NCBI GenBank assembly: GCA_003342895.1
Contig: PTFA01000275.1
Span: forward strand, 248,001 to 312,000
Source: Casuarius casuarius
Taxonomy: Eukaryota; Chordata; Aves; Casuariiformes; Casuariidae
Direction of reading: 5' to 3'
Length of the DNA stretch: 64,000 nt
Part shown: piece after piece, positions 37,993 to 51,341 of the stretch
Layout: each line of letters opens with the position of its first letter
Numbering within the stretch: the stretch's first letter is position 1
The notes under the pieces: model-generated
What the model saw: the letters and a program-made list of their open reading frames with translations, nothing else
Databases searched by the model: none
What the model was told of the DNA's origin: nothing
Program-made: the position numbers and the translations under genes

Positions 37993-38420
37993 CTATATTA
38001 GCAATAGGTTGTTCTGCCCAAGATGCAGGACTTTGTATTTGACTTTGCTGAATTTCATGACATTTCTGTTAGCTATGGGGATGCTATAGGAGACCTTATC
38101 AAAAGCCTTGCTAAAGCGAAGGTAAATGACATCCACTGTTCCACCCTCATCCACTACATCAGTCATGCTATCATAGCTGGCCAAACACAGTTTGCCCTTG
38201 CCAAATCCATACCGGTGTTCCCATTTAACTTTCTGTTCTTCATGGGCCTGGACATGACCTGCAGGAGGATTTGCTCTGTAATCTTACCAAAGACTGCATG
38301 AGACTGTAGTACCCCAAACCTTACTTGTTGCCTATTTTTGGAGAGAGGCATGGCATTTGCCTTTTCCCAGGCATAAGGGCCAGCTGACATGACCTTTGAA
38401 GAATGGTAAAGGGCTACCAC
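37993..38420 (-). pseudogene. CR1 ORF2 reverse transcriptase remnant
   Basis: Two minus-strand fragments in different frames belong together. The upstream one (38163-38420) contains GKITEQILL-like sequence, corresponding to the CR1 segment usually read as PGKIMEQILLE, followed by the region before RT motif A. The downstream one (37993-38184) contains VDEGGTVDVIYLRFSKAFD, the motif A region. Intact CR1 has YLDFSKAFD, so here the first catalytic Asp has become Arg (codon in 38098-38124). Directly after SYSIPIANR the sequence jumps to VMKFSKVKYKVLHLG, which in intact elements lies over 100 residues further on. The fingers/palm segment with the FADD motif has therefore been deleted. The frame change between the fragments, the lost Asp and the deletion all mean it cannot encode a working enzyme. 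Confidence 0.9.
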
Positions 38421-39340
38421 ATAGTGACATTAACCTGCTCTTTCAGAAGCCTTGGGTGCATCCTGTCAGGTGCTGTGAACTTGTGGTATACTTTCAGCTC
38501 TTTTAAGTGGTGTCTAATTCAAACCTGTGTTACGAAGGTAGTAGTACTTCTCTCCCCCAAATTTTGCCACTCAGTGTGGAAATGTGGGAGCCTGAGTGCA
38601 GACCTTGCCAAAAGAACTGAGGAAAAGAAAGACATGAGTACCTCAGCCTCTTCCATGTCCTTCATCACTAGATTTTCTTTCCCATTCACTGGAGGGCCAG
38701 TATATTCCTTGGTTCTCTTTTGCTGTGTGTGTACTTGCTCAAGTCCTTTCTGTTGCTTTTCACACTCTTCACCAGTTTCAGCTCCAGCTGAGCTTTGGCC
38801 TTTCTAATTCCCTACACGCTCACGTGATGCTTATATTCCTCCTTAGTAATCTGTCCTTCTTTCATCTTCCATCCATTCCCTTTTTGCCTTTAAGCTCTGT
38901 CAGGCACTCCCTGCTGGGCCAAGCTGGCCTTTTCCTGTTCCTGCTAGTTTTCTTGCAGATTGTGATGAATTGTGTGTTCTTGTGCATTGAGGAAGTTGTC
39001 CTTGAAGATAGGCTAGCTTTCATGGGCTCCTTTGCCCTTCAGGGCACCCTCACAAGAGATCATGATCCATTCCTCAACAAACCAGTGTCCACCCTCTTGC
39101 AGCCCAGGGTCTTTAGTCTGCTATTTGCCTTTGTCACTTGCCTCAAGACCTTAAATTAGAATATCTCATGCTCACAGTAACCTGACTGCAATTATTGGAC
39201 AGTTCTTTGTCATTTGTGAGTAGCAGGCTCAGCAGAGCGCCTCCCCTCACTGGACCGTCTGGCACCTGGTTCACACGTTTGTCCCTCAGCCACTAGAAAG
39301 CATCTGGCACTGTGCTGCCCTCATCCCTGTGGAATCTGCA

Positions 39341-39358
39341 GTGGTTAAAGTCCCCCAT
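39341..39358 (-). pseudogene. CR1 AP-endonuclease motif remnant
   Basis: The minus strand encodes M-G-D-F-N-H, the motif near the end of the endonuclease domain in CR1 and related LINEs (usually GDFN followed by H or Y and P). Its position about 1.2 kb upstream of the RT motif A fits the normal domain order. The surrounding frame is broken. Confidence 0.85.
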
Positions 39359-42184
39359 AACAGTTGCTGTGATCAAGAGATTTCTTCTGATTGTTCAAAC
39401 ACAATGCACTATCTAGACCCAAATTTTCTTAATCCTGTCCCACAGAGACTGGTGACCACCTCTGATCTGTTAAAGGTCTTTCTTAGCATTGGTGCAAATG
39501 GTGGTAGTTTGAATACTGGACAGGCCTTGGCAATCTGTCCACCATATCCTAGGTCCTGAGTACTCAACAAACCTTTCGAGACAGCAGGTCTTACAGAAGG
39601 AAGCCTGACAGTACTGTTTGTTACTCATTTATTCCTCTTTTTGTTTAAAGTTACAATCTATAGATCAGGAATGGCTGGCCCAGATGCCTTTTCTGACAGA
39701 ATTCACTCCTCTCCTGTTGATTGTTCCCTATACCTGGTCTGCAGCTGAAAAAAAAAACCATGTTCCCTTGGGTAAAAAGCCCTGTTCTTGTTGCCGGAAA
39801 TCACAAGTTTCCAACCACCATTGTCATGGGAATCCCCAACCTTCCCCTGCTCAGACATAGCCTATGGCTACCTCTCCTTCTGCGAAGCAGAGATGTTACA
39901 GAGTCTCTGAGGAGATATTAGATGAGAAAGATAATACTTAAAATGGTGTTGGAAAAAGTATTCAGATAACAGATAGTTGCAAATGTTATGTGACAAATTA
40001 TATTTTCCAGAGGAAATTGTGCACTGGGGAAATTCCACTGTCTTCAGAAAATGCACCTTTGGAGGCTTCATCTTCTCAAAGATGCTTGATGAAAGTAATG
40101 TAGTAAGAGGTGGTTTTAGTATGGTATCTTTAATATGAAACCTGTGTTTTCCACAGAGAGCATTATCCTATCTTTGCAATAGTCAAGCACACCATTTTTC
40201 TTCTACTAGCCAAGGCTTTCTTATTGTCTCTCAAATTCATGGTGTCTCTTTGATTTAGGGAAAATATTTCCAGAATGTTTTAAGTCCTTGACTATTTCAT
40301 CCACACTGAGGTGCTTTTAATCGATCTCAAAGGCAGAGAGAGTTCATTAAGATGGTTGAAAAGATGACAAATAGGACTAAAACATGAAGGTAATTTGCAT
40401 ATTTTAAATAAACTTTCACTACCTATCAAATAAACTGCTCCTCCCTGATCTCTGTGCTGCCCTGGTTGTGACAGAGAGGCAGAACTGTCTTTACGTTTTT
40501 TAAAGGGAACAGCAAATCTGGAAAGACTGAACTCATCCTGGATTATACTCTTCCCATTTCAAAGCTAACAGAAACAAATCCTCCTTGAAGAGCAGAAACA
40601 TAATCTTACAATTTTTACTCTGTTGAGATGATATTTGGTTTCTTGGAATGCTTTATATCTTTCAAAGAATTCAAGAAAAACAGAATCATCTATGTCTGAT
40701 AAAATCTCACACTTTTCACGAACTACTGACCTTATTTATATATTGTTACTCAAAACTGAACTGTTTCCTGCAACCCCCACATGTACTCTCCTAGTGCTGG
40801 TCTATAGAATAGAATAGTCAGTTATCCTAGTGCATTATCTATAAAATACAGGTGTTCCCCTTCTTTGGCTAATAATCTGGTAGGGTTTAAATGAAGAGCT
40901 GAGAACTGATGACGGTTGTGTTTGGGACTGAGTGCCTCTACATTTCTTTCACAGCTCAGTTCTTCCATGCTTCTTCCAAGCTTAGTTCCATCCTATTAGC
41001 AGTTAGACTTGATAATGATGGCTGAAGGTATCCTTATTAAAGGGAATTTCTGATAAAAGTTTGTTGAGAACTCATATACATCATAGGTATAGAGACTTCT
41101 TCGGAGCCAAGAGTGGGGAGAACAAGACAAGAGAGGCTGTGAGCTACAAATAGAGGAAGAGAAGAGAAAGGATTGTTCACAAGCTCATTCAACATACCTC
41201 TCAAATGTAATCTTTCAAAAATAAATGAATCATTCTGAAAACTGTTCTGCTGCTACAAGTTATCCCTCCCAAAACTTACATTTTGAATAGGCTTATAAAA
41301 TGTCATTATGTGGAGTTTGCAGCTAACTTTGTTAGCTAAAGCAGCCTCCTATAACTGAAGCAAACCTTTAATTCTATTATAAAGCAATGTAAGTATTTGC
41401 TGAATAAGATCAAATGATGTTGCACTTTCCAATTACTGAAATGTCCTTTCATGTTAATAGGCAAGAATATAGGTCATTAGAGTAAGGCTTTAAAGCATAT
41501 TGTTTTACATGGTCTTCACTTGAATTTTTATTATGTTTCGGTTTGGATCTTTTCTACTGTGTGCTTTTCACGTCTCATATGAAAGACACTGAGAATCTTA
41601 CCATCTTACTATAAAGCAAGACTATTGAGAAAGTCTTTCACACCTAGATTAGGAGAGTTCTTAGGGAATATAAAGGTCATACAGGCATTTCTACTTAAAA
41701 AATAATGTATAATAATGCTCAAGCCTCATTTCTGTTTAGAAAGGAAATTGAGATGCATATCTGGGCACAAGCTCTCTTACTTATAAAAAGTTAGATTTAA
41801 TATTTGTAATTAAATGTTCATCTATCTCATTATAGAGATTAAAAAATTCATAGTAATATCTAGGCTTAAATTTCTTTCACCTCTTTATAGATGTATGGAT
41901 CTAGGGAACTGATCTGAATTACTTCTGTTAAAAAACTTCACCAAAGGACTTCCAGAATAATATATATATTTGGATACTATCAAAACAATTTTTATTCATT
42001 TATATTACAGAGAAAATAAAGTATTTAAAATAGTGAGAATTAAGAGCTAGATGTACCATCTCTGTTGTGTGTGTTTTCATACCTTTTTGTAGATCAAGCT
42101 TAGATCTTCCTTAGAAATAATTTTAGAAGTATAACATTATAAATCAGAAGTTTACTGTTTGGAAAACATTTAGTTTTCTGAGTT

Positions 42185-42211
42185 TGTGTGTGTGTGTGTG
42201 TGGGGGGGGGG
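42185..42211 (+). repeat. (TG)9 followed by G10
   Basis: Nine TG units merge into ten consecutive G. Confidence 0.95.
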
Positions 42212-42990
42212 TGTCAGTTGCAATTTTGACTATATTTTTAACTAATTATTCCAGAACTTAAAACTTTTTTAAAACAATGGCCTAGTCAAGGGGAATACTT
42301 GAAGGAAAAACTGAGGACAAAGGATATACTAATCTACAACATACCTGTGGCAGCTCCCAGCCACAGGTGCGTGAGCCAGCAGGAGAACTGTGTACTAAAC
42401 CAATTTTTCAACATCCTTCACAAATGTGTGTGTTAACTGTATATGTTAACTCCCATCTCTTCCGCCTTTTCACAATGGACTAGTACTGCTCCATCCATGA
42501 ACATAAACATGCCAATGATCCAGCAAACTTCAGAGCTTTAGTAGAAGGTACCCAAAGACAGAAAAAAGGAGAAGCCCTCATCATAAATAATGGAGAACTT
42601 ACTAGGTGAAAAACATCAAGTCACCTTAGAAATGCTACTAAGCCAGATGCTATAGAGGTAAGCAGAAAAGTATTTAATCCTTGCTAACCTGACTGAGAAG
42701 ACTCCTTCTTCATACCAGGTCCGGTCAGCAATTTAATCCTGGTTGCAAGAGGGCACTAAACAACCTATGATTTTTCTTAATAAAACTCCACAATGGGTTT
42801 CTTCCAGGCCAAGCACCAATGTCCCACTCTTGTTATGGAAAAATCTTCATATTTTTAGCAGTGATTGTGATTTAGTCTGTATGTTTACCAGAGGAATTAT
42901 AAAATGACAAATGTTGATATTATACAACATATTTAGAAAAAGTAAGAAAACATGTAGGCAGAATACTAACATTTTGTTCATGATTAGTAT

Positions 42991-43014
42991 TCCATTAAAC
43001 TTTCCATTAAACTT
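42991..43014 (+). repeat. 12-bp tandem duplication
   Basis: TCCATTAAACTT occurs twice without interruption. Confidence 0.9.
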
Positions 43015-45079
43015 AAAAGAAGCCCAGATGCATACATTCTATAATTGTAAAGCTAAAGCCACTTTTTCACGAAATATGTCCTTAAAATGCATTAAAAAAT
43101 CAAGATATTTCATAAAGAAAATATCAGACTATAAATATCTGAGAATATCTGAGTTCTGGAAGAATAAGTATCAAAGTCACAAACACCTACATTTATAATA
43201 AAACATGCAAAAACTGCAAAGCCTCAAGTATAGTCCATGGGTAATTTCTTTCAATGCTAAGTCTAAACTGGTCATTTAGTCTTATTCTCATTCCTTTTTC
43301 CTCTAAATTTCTATTTAAATTCTATCAGGATTTCCTTTCACCTTTCAGTTACTGACAATCCTCTATATCACTTAATCAGAAGCACTGTGAATATATGGCT
43401 ATATTCATGGAGACACATGAGCACACATACTCACACACACGTGAAATTTATATATAAACGCTTTATCAGTATTAGGACTAACTGAATAGTCATATTTTAT
43501 TTGGTCAGAGACATCCATGTTGGAAATTATATGTATTGGCTATTTCTTCTTCACATACTGCTAATAGCTCTTTTACGCTGCATATTTTGCTAGATAAAAA
43601 TGAATTGCATCCAACAGGAATTTTTATGAGAGCATGCACACTGAAACAGATGCACACGAACACACACATTAACACTTTCACACAGTTTTAAAGTTACATA
43701 TAATTGCATATGCATTATATCTGTGGAAAGTAATATATTAATTTCTTGAGACAGTAATATTTCTAAAAGTTCAGTTTGACATTACACTCAGAGAAGCAAA
43801 TTTTGACATTTATATGTAAGACAAATAGGAAGAAAAAAAGTCAAACAAATTAAAAAAAAAATTGAAACGTCTACCTTTGGAATAATACCAGTGGTAATCA
43901 AAGAAATCAGCAATAATACTTTCCATTCGTATTGATCATTAAAAACATAAACATTACTTTAAAAATTGTGGATTACAGAGTGCAGTTTATATACACATTT
44001 TTCATTTCAGAAAGGAATCTAAAGTCTTTAGTTGCCTATCAAGCAAACAATTTTCCCTATTAGTGTTTTGAGAGTTACGAGGTTCTAGCAAAAAAATTCA
44101 TTGAAGGTGTTTGATCAACAGTTTTTAATACTGTATAATAAACTTTTGTCCTGCCTGATGGAAAACAACTATATAGTTATGTCTGAAGTACTCTCTGAAG
44201 CTAGTTCTTTTCCAAAATGTTAATAACTAAGTGAAGTGTAAGCTTTATAGCCACCTGTCTCTTATTGTATTTGGATGTAGAATATAGCAGTTTCATACTT
44301 CTAGTTACCAGCATTTTGTTGGTTTTTTTTTTACTTTGCTTACAAAATAAAATCACTGTGTATTTATGTTATGACACCAATGGTGAAAGTTACTTTTGCT
44401 TAGAGAGGACTGATAAAATAAAAACAATATATAAAAGAGTAATTGGCAGTTCAGAAAATCTAAATATCAATGTGATTATTACAAACAATTTATTCTTTGA
44501 ACATACTGCAGATGTATGTAATTAAAAATTATTCCTTTGTTTAAATTGCACATTAGTGTGACTCATACACAGCTTTGAAAATATGTATCTACTATAACTT
44601 CTACATCTATGGTCAAAAATGCAAAGATCTGACAGAATTAGCTGAACCACAAGCAACAGATTCCTGTCATGTATGAACTCTTCCTTCTGTAACCAGTCTT
44701 TCATGTAACTGTTTGAATGCCCTTCATTGAGAATATGAGGACACTGATTTTTCTGAACTGAGGAGACCTGCAGGGAAAGTCTAACACAAGTCGATAGGAA
44801 TTGCAATTAACTTTAGTACTACTGGTACCCCGTCCATTCTTTATTTATGGGAAATGTCCTGCTATGATTAGATCAAAATGTGTTCTTTTTTATTCAACAA
44901 AAGGCAGTTTAACCACCGTAAACCCAGACCCTTAAGGGAGCTATTCAGTTCTTGCAAGACATTTATTTCTTTTACAGAATAGGGAAAAGTTCAGAATTTA
45001 TGTGACTCAAACAGATATTTTCCCAGTAGAAATTCCTAGGAAGTCAGAAAAAAATATTTGTTTTCTATTGAATTGTACT

Positions 45080-45540
45080 TAAGTTTTTGTCCCCCATCTT
45101 CTGTCTCTGCCTTCCTTGTGTCACTCTTATTCCAAACACACAAAGTTTACCAGCTGCAAGTTCACTAGGAGTTTCTCACAGCACACGTGCAGAGCACAGG
45201 ACTCCCCAGGGTGGGCACCGGGGCCCCTTGTTCTGCATACAATGCGCAGCTCCCTGGAGGTTCACACACACAGAGCCTCAAAATAGGGGCGACATTCACA
45301 TACAAGACAGTTAGAAACAGGATTTGATAAGAATATAGGACAGATCGCGGTGATGAACCTAAGGGCTCAGTCTGACAAGCATAATGACCTGCCTCTGCTT
45401 ATGTGTGATCTGCCCCCTTTACCCTCTTTTCCCAGGCTTGTTCTTCCCTGATTTGCTTGACCCCCTCCGGTACCCCATAATAAATTTTGTGCAGTCCCAA
45501 AACTCTCTGCTCCACCCCTAAATTCTCTTTCCCTGCATCC
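45080..45540. other. GC-richer patch, possible degraded LTR or other mobile-element remnant
   Basis: This segment has more GC and several CpG (for example CACCGGGGCC, GATCGCGG, CTCCGG) than the flanks. On the plus strand it holds an AATAAA inside CCATAATAAATTTTG near 45479, preceded by a C-rich stretch, which resembles the end region of an LTR. I could not find TG...CA ends with a matching target duplication, so the origin stays open. Confidence 0.3.
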
Positions 45541-48500
45541 TAAGTCCTATATCCCTTAAGGCAACAAGGGGTTTGCATAGATTTGACCTGCTAACAAAAA
45601 GTTTGCATGTAATACAGGGATTTGAAGCTGTACAATTATAAAGAGAGATGAGAGAGGAAAGACAGTCACTGTACTGGGAAAATGATTTTGTGACATTCAT
45701 GCTTTTTACAGGCCTTAAAAAATTATTTGATTTTAGAAGGCTTATTTCACAATGTCATGACCAGGTTAAATTTTGGTTAACACTATTTAGATAAAGTATC
45801 ATTTTGTAAGCACCATTACTATGTGAAAGCATCACTTTTTGTGGAATGTATTTTAGTCAAAGCAGAGGCCTGTAACATTTGCGAATTATCAGTGCACTAA
45901 TCAGGATATAATATTAGCTTGCTTTAAACCCAAATAGAAGCATACTAAAATAGTGTAAGCAATACTGTAGAGTATATACACTGTGTAGCAACAGTATATA
46001 AATATTTTGTAACACCACAGCCAGACACAATATATAAGCATTTTGCATAAGTATGTGACTAATGTGATGACCAAAAGGAAAAAGACTGGGTCCTGTAGCT
46101 GCACATATCCAAAGGTAAATATGTTGTTTAATATCAGGGAAAAGTTTTATATCTATATATATGTATATATGTGTGTGTGTCTGTGTGTATAAAAAACTCT
46201 TGAAAATCTTTTTAAAAATTCTTGTGACTCATTTCCTTAAAAAGAACTTTATAGAGAGCTATAAACATTTCATAAATATAAAAGAACTATAGAGAATTAC
46301 GGTTGTAAAAGAATGATAATAACCAGCTCGGGAGTTGGAGGAATTAAGATGGAAAAGTAGGAAATTGCTAAACCTGTCTGCATGTGCATGACATAATTTT
46401 TTCTCTGTATAATGTTGAAGCAGTACACTGAAAAATTCCGAACTGAATCTTTTTAAAACTAGATTAATATATATAAAAGTGCCAAGTTTTTATTTGTTCA
46501 TTTTCCAAGTATTGCACTGGTAAGGTTGGATAGGATTTCTAGCTATGATTAAAAAGAGAATATTTAATGCATTATCTTTGTTACAGCTGTTTCACAATGT
46601 CATTTCAGGAATGTGAGGTTGTAACAAATTACCAAAAATGTTGTTTATGTAGATAATATTAATCTTTTATGATGATAAAACAATGGTTTTGTTATGAAAA
46701 TATATTCATGTGCCTTTTTTTTCCTTGAGTAACTATAACCATGGAAAATTACTTAAAAAAACTTCCAACAAACCAACCGACCAGTGAAAAAAACCTTCTT
46801 CAGTAATCTCTAAGATTTATAATTCTAGACTGTCAAAAATTAGAGAAGGTAGAATAGTCTAGGCAGAAAACTCAAAACTGGAATGGGTGCCAAAATTAAC
46901 TGTGTTGATTTTACCAAAACTATTTCAGTTTTTGTCACTTGTAGAAGTGTCACAAAGCTCTATTTTGAGCTGACTGGGAAACACAGTCATGGATATTTGG
47001 ATACATGGGAACCTGTCCACCAAAGGGAAAAGAAAAGAAGTATTTACTACACCCAAAACTTTTTGTTGTTGTTGATGTAGCATCACTAGGATTTATGACA
47101 ACAAACTATCAGCTGAAGAACAGAGATGAAGAACACTTCTAGAAGTACCCATAATTAATGGGCAGATGTGGTGCAAAGGCAAGTTACTGCACCCAGAATT
47201 TTGACCCAAAGCTATAATTGAATCTCTCTCTCATAAAAAGGCCATCCAATAGCACATTTTTATGCAAGGCCTAAAGAAACTGAGGTTGTTACCATTTCTG
47301 AAAGGCTGCATAGGATTAACTGTGATTAAAACTGACAACCTGCTCTCCCTGTCAGCCATGTGCTGAGTTGACCTTACTTTAGTGTTCCTGTATAATAAAG
47401 GTTTGCAGAGATTATTAGTGGTAATTACTGTCTGTGGCCTTTTATACTGGAAAGTTAGCTAAATATGCAGCATTCCTCAATGATTAATCTCATTTCTATG
47501 AAACATAAGGGATTCTGAAGAAATAACGTGATCTTTCTTTTTATCAGTACCATTTCCATCTGTCCCTGAGAAGGTTTTTGGTCACAGAAAGTCAATATTA
47601 AAAAAAAAAAAAAAAGACATAAAAGGCAATGCTTTGTAATGCCAGACATTTCAAGAATGCTGAAAGCCGAAAGTTTTACTATGCCATAATTATTACTTTT
47701 TTATTATTATTCTCCCAAAAATCTGAATCCATTTTAGTTTTCTTCTTATTTTATGGAGAGGGGGGGCAAACCATAATAAAGCATGCTATCAAAAATAGCT
47801 AAATAGCTAGCAAAATAAAGCTATGTTATAGCTCAGCAGTAGGGTGAAATACTCATGAAAATGTAATGGAAGGAAAGAATCTCTTATGATTTACTTTTTA
47901 AGTACTTGCATTTCTCAGTTATATGAAGCCATGTTTATAGCCCTGTGTAAAATCATGTTAATAATAAAGTACAGTTTTATGAATAGAACACATATATCAG
48001 ACCTGAGTCCTCTGTCTGGAAGTTAATTTCAGTCTTTTGTTCTTGCATTTGGATACAAAGTTTTGCTCGGACTTGCAAATTTAAATGCTTTTATCAGCTG
48101 TTTTTCCACAGTTACTTTTCAGCCAGACCAATGTGGGGAAGTTAAACATACCTGTACACATGCACATATAAGCACACCGCAGCTAACATTCAGCTGGCTA
48201 GAAAAGGGCACAAACCTATTAAAATTGGAAAGATTATGGACTTGAGTATCCTGTAGTCTGTAACTATTACTTCTCTGCTTTTCTACTCTTTTAATGCAAT
48301 GAATGCAGTAAAAACACAGAAGGAATAGGAATCTAGATTTGTAGCTTCAAACCCTTGAAAAGAAACAAGGAATTCAGGGTTATCCATCATCCATCTTTCA
48401 GTCTCTTCTTTAGTTACCAGACTCACACTTTCTCATATATTTCTAATTAGTTTTACCTTGACTAAACTTATACTAGTTTCTATCTATCTTTTTTTCTAGA

Positions 48501-49710
48501 ATAAATCAGTGTCCTTCTCCTAATTTAAAATAAGCTGTGCTTCCACTGAAATTGAAAATGGTAGAGAGAGTTTGCCCACAAAATTTCTAGCCACTAATTC
48601 CACCTCATTTGCAGATCATATTCTAAACCAGACGACTTCAGTTGCTTTAAAACTGGCACATGGATTTGCACGTCTTCATTATCCCAGAGATATGAATATG
48701 CAGCACAATATTAAATAAATAACTTATTTTTAAAAGGACTGTATGGAACACCTGATTAAAAATGACAGATTACCTTCTATTAATTAAAAAAAGCCCCATC
48801 TACTGTTTTTTTCTTTTTTTTTTTTTTGATAGATGATAGTCCCAAGAATGAATGTGACTACTCCAAGAAGAGAACAGGAGAATTTCTGAGTAGGAAAAGA
48901 ATTATTTCCATTGATACCTCAATTTTATCAGTGTAATTCCAGCTTGCTATAGCAATTTAACTTCTTGAGCTTTTAGGGCTATGTGGTGAGCTATGCAAAA
49001 GTGTGACTTTTTTTACGAGACTTTCTGTTAACTCAAAGACATAATGTAAAAGCTAGCACTCAGGAACAGAAGTGTTCCTGTCATGAAGTATGTCATGTGG
49101 AAGTCCTTGCAGCACTTTGAAGCCACAAAGCTGTGAAGAAATTAGAATTTTCAAAAATAGTTTGAGCCAGATCCACAGTGAGTGTAAATTCACATCAGTT
49201 TATTGAATTAAGATAGCTATCCTAACTTGGCTCCATAATAAGACTGTATGACGGGAATATATACTGTGGTGCGTAACGGTAAAAGAGGACTGAATATGAT
49301 GATGCAGACAGTCCATTCATTTCAATGTCATATATTCTTATCTGTAATTTTTACACCTGTGATCAAATATCTTCCCCATACATGTAATGCGGTGATGTTC
49401 ATTTGCAAATTTTCGTCTTAAGAAATGACTCAATATAAAGCCCAGGTAATGATGCTTACTACCTCCAAATCTTGTTTTGATGGGTTACAGTCCTTTGGAA
49501 ATGATGACAGCATCACAACTTCAGCATTCGTATCTCTTAATCACACTGTGGAAGAGACAAAAAATGAACAAGAAATGATTTGTGCTTGAATAAATTCAGA
49601 TATTGCTCTAACACATATCCCATGTAAAAGTAAACCGGGAGGGGGAAAAAAAAAAAACAGTGAAAGGAAAATCCACACCCTTCATGAATACTGATGAAGT
49701 GGATTTTTTT

Positions 49711-49732
49711 TATATATATATATATATATATA
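49711..49732 (+). repeat. (TA)11 microsatellite
   Basis: Eleven TA units, preceded by a T run and followed by TGTATATA. Confidence 0.95.
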
Positions 49733-50057
49733 TGTATATAATTTAGATGGGTAAGCAATTGTATTTTTTCCATTTCATATTTAAAATCAATCTATAATGA
49801 ATATGCAATATTTAAGAGAATATGAATCATCAGGCAATGTTACATCTTAATGTTAGCAGCCAGTCTTCAAAGGCTGTGTAGTATCAGAGTAAACACTGCA
49901 ATTTTTATGTGGGCTAACACCTTATATACAAAGCCAAAAATTTATTGCTAGCCTAATTAAAGTCTTAACAGTCTTCAAAGAATTATTACTAGTCCAGTCA
50001 TAATAATGCTAATACTTCTATGTGAAATTACTCAGTTATTACAGTTCATTGCCAACG

Positions 50058-50279
50058 ATGATACAGTTAGAACTGATACACACAAAATTTCTAGTATCTC
50101 TCCCCTCTCTCCTGTGTTATGCCCTGCCTTCGCTCCTCTGCATCCTGTGGCTGCTCCTGCTAGTTTTCCTCAAGAAGAACGGTGGAAGGGGGAATATTTT
50201 GGCAAAACAGCAGCCTGCCAAGCTCTTCACCAGGAGGAGTAAGAGGGTGTCAGTGGTGGTTTATTCCGCCTCACTCTAG
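50058..50279 (+). CDS. Candidate small ORF, 73 codons, with one hydrophobic segment
   Basis: Starting at the ATG at 50058 (A at -3) the frame runs to TAG at 50277-50279. The translation has a long hydrophobic stretch of Leu, Phe, Ile, Val, Ala and Trp (residues ~11-37, with Pro and Ser interruptions). It is followed at once by a positively charged tail starting KKNGGRGN and then more Lys/Arg. This is the layout of a small single-pass membrane protein with the basic end in the cytosol. However, T- and C-rich DNA yields hydrophobic frames by chance. The 3' half lies in a locally GC-richer piece (about 50100-50280). No homolog recognised and no promoter seen. Confidence 0.12.
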   Translation: MIQLELIHTKFLVSLPSLLCYALPSLLCILWLLLLVFLKKNGGRGNILAKQQPAKLFTRRSKRVSVVVYSASL

Positions 50280-51321
50280 GATCTGCTTGGAGTCATTTTT
50301 ATGTCTTTGCTACCCAAGTCCACTTGCTCTTTCTTCATTGGTTGTCCCTAAAACTTTTTTTACCTGGTTCACAAGACCCGTAGTGACCAGTATAAGTTTT
50401 GTGCTTGCACTTTCAAGGCCTCTGCTATAACCTGTAGCTTTTATTTTTGAGGGTTCCTGTTACAATCTCCTGTTTTTATTCAACAGCCTTCAAGCAGTGG
50501 TTTCTTGATAGCATCATTAATGTTTTATTGGAAGAATCTAGTCACACATGCATCCTTATTCTACAGCCATTGAACAGTTAATTCTATAAGAATATGGATC
50601 TGTTAGAAGACGTGTGTCTACAGATATGCACAGATGTAGCTACAATGCTTTAGTAGCTACTTCTTAATATCTACTAGCTACAACAATATCGGCTGTATGT
50701 TACCAAAATTATCTGACAACAGCCAAAAATGACAAGTACTTCTCTTGAAGAAATAAATGGTCAGTTGTAGCATTACTGGAAGATCAGCAAGTGGCCTTCT
50801 CTAAGAAAAATAATGCAAGCTATGAAACAATACCATATGAAAAAATTAAATATGTATTAGTTTAGTAAATTAGTTGAGTAAATTTATTCCCAACTGGAAT
50901 GAGATAAGGCCAATAACATTTTACTTGGTGATCTTGCATTCATTAGCTGATCTGTTTTGGAGATGCAGAGCTGACAATAAGAATGGAATTAAATGTCTTG
51001 TTACAAAGTGAAAGGAATTCTCTTTCAGAAAATAATACAATTTTTTTCAGTGAATGAAGAAATCATGAATTGAAATGTCAGAGGAAGAGAAAAATACAGT
51101 ATTTAACTCATCATTGAATGGCTATTTGCCACTAACATTATGTAATCATGAAGGTGCGGAAAGAGTTCTAAGATATATTAGCTGAAGCATTTCCAGTACA
51201 AATAGGGGAATATTTGCATCATTGTTCAAGATGCTAAGAAGGAATCTGGACTCATACTATTCAAGAAATAACAAACTGGAACAATATGGGAGTGGTTACT
51301 TGAATGACTAGAAATTTAAGA

Positions 51322-51341
51322 TCTAGGACTGCAGTCCTAGA
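51322..51341. repeat. 20-bp perfect palindrome
   Basis: TCTAGGACTG is followed directly by its reverse complement CAGTCCTAGA. There is no spacer and about 50% GC. No function apparent. Confidence 0.9.

Larger units (their letters stand above)
37283..39560 (-). mobile_element. CR1 LINE retrotransposon, minus strand, internally deleted and decayed
   Basis: CR1 elements copy themselves through a two-domain ORF2 protein (AP-endonuclease, then reverse transcriptase). Read on the minus strand, this element ends at 37283 in ...ATTCTATGATTCT, the CR1-type 3' tail. Moving toward higher coordinates come the 3' untranslated region and the ORF2 C-terminal region (around 37400-38040, with KVLHLG at its N-terminal side), reverse transcriptase fragments (about 38040-38400), and endonuclease sequence with a GDFNH motif at 39341-39358. 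Stops and frame changes interrupt it throughout. The catalytic Asp of RT motif A is Arg, and the segment that should hold the FADD catalytic motif is missing. The 5' limit is ragged and may reach a few hundred bases further; the 5' end of the element is absent. Divergence suggests an old, inactive copy. Confidence 0.95.
39561..45079. other. Non-coding sequence
   Basis: No gene recognised. Small features include a 12-bp tandem duplication TCCATTAAACTT (42991-43014), a hairpin CCTGTGGC/GCCACAGG (42344-42351 and 42360-42367, 8-base loop), and a TG/G tract at 42185-42211. The first few hundred bases may still hold unrecognised 5' CR1 sequence. Confidence 0.6.

Noticed and set aside
38403..39159. 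Two plus-strand frames of 134 and 144 codons
   Set aside because: They are the antisense of the CR1 ORF2 endonuclease/linker region and have no independent support.
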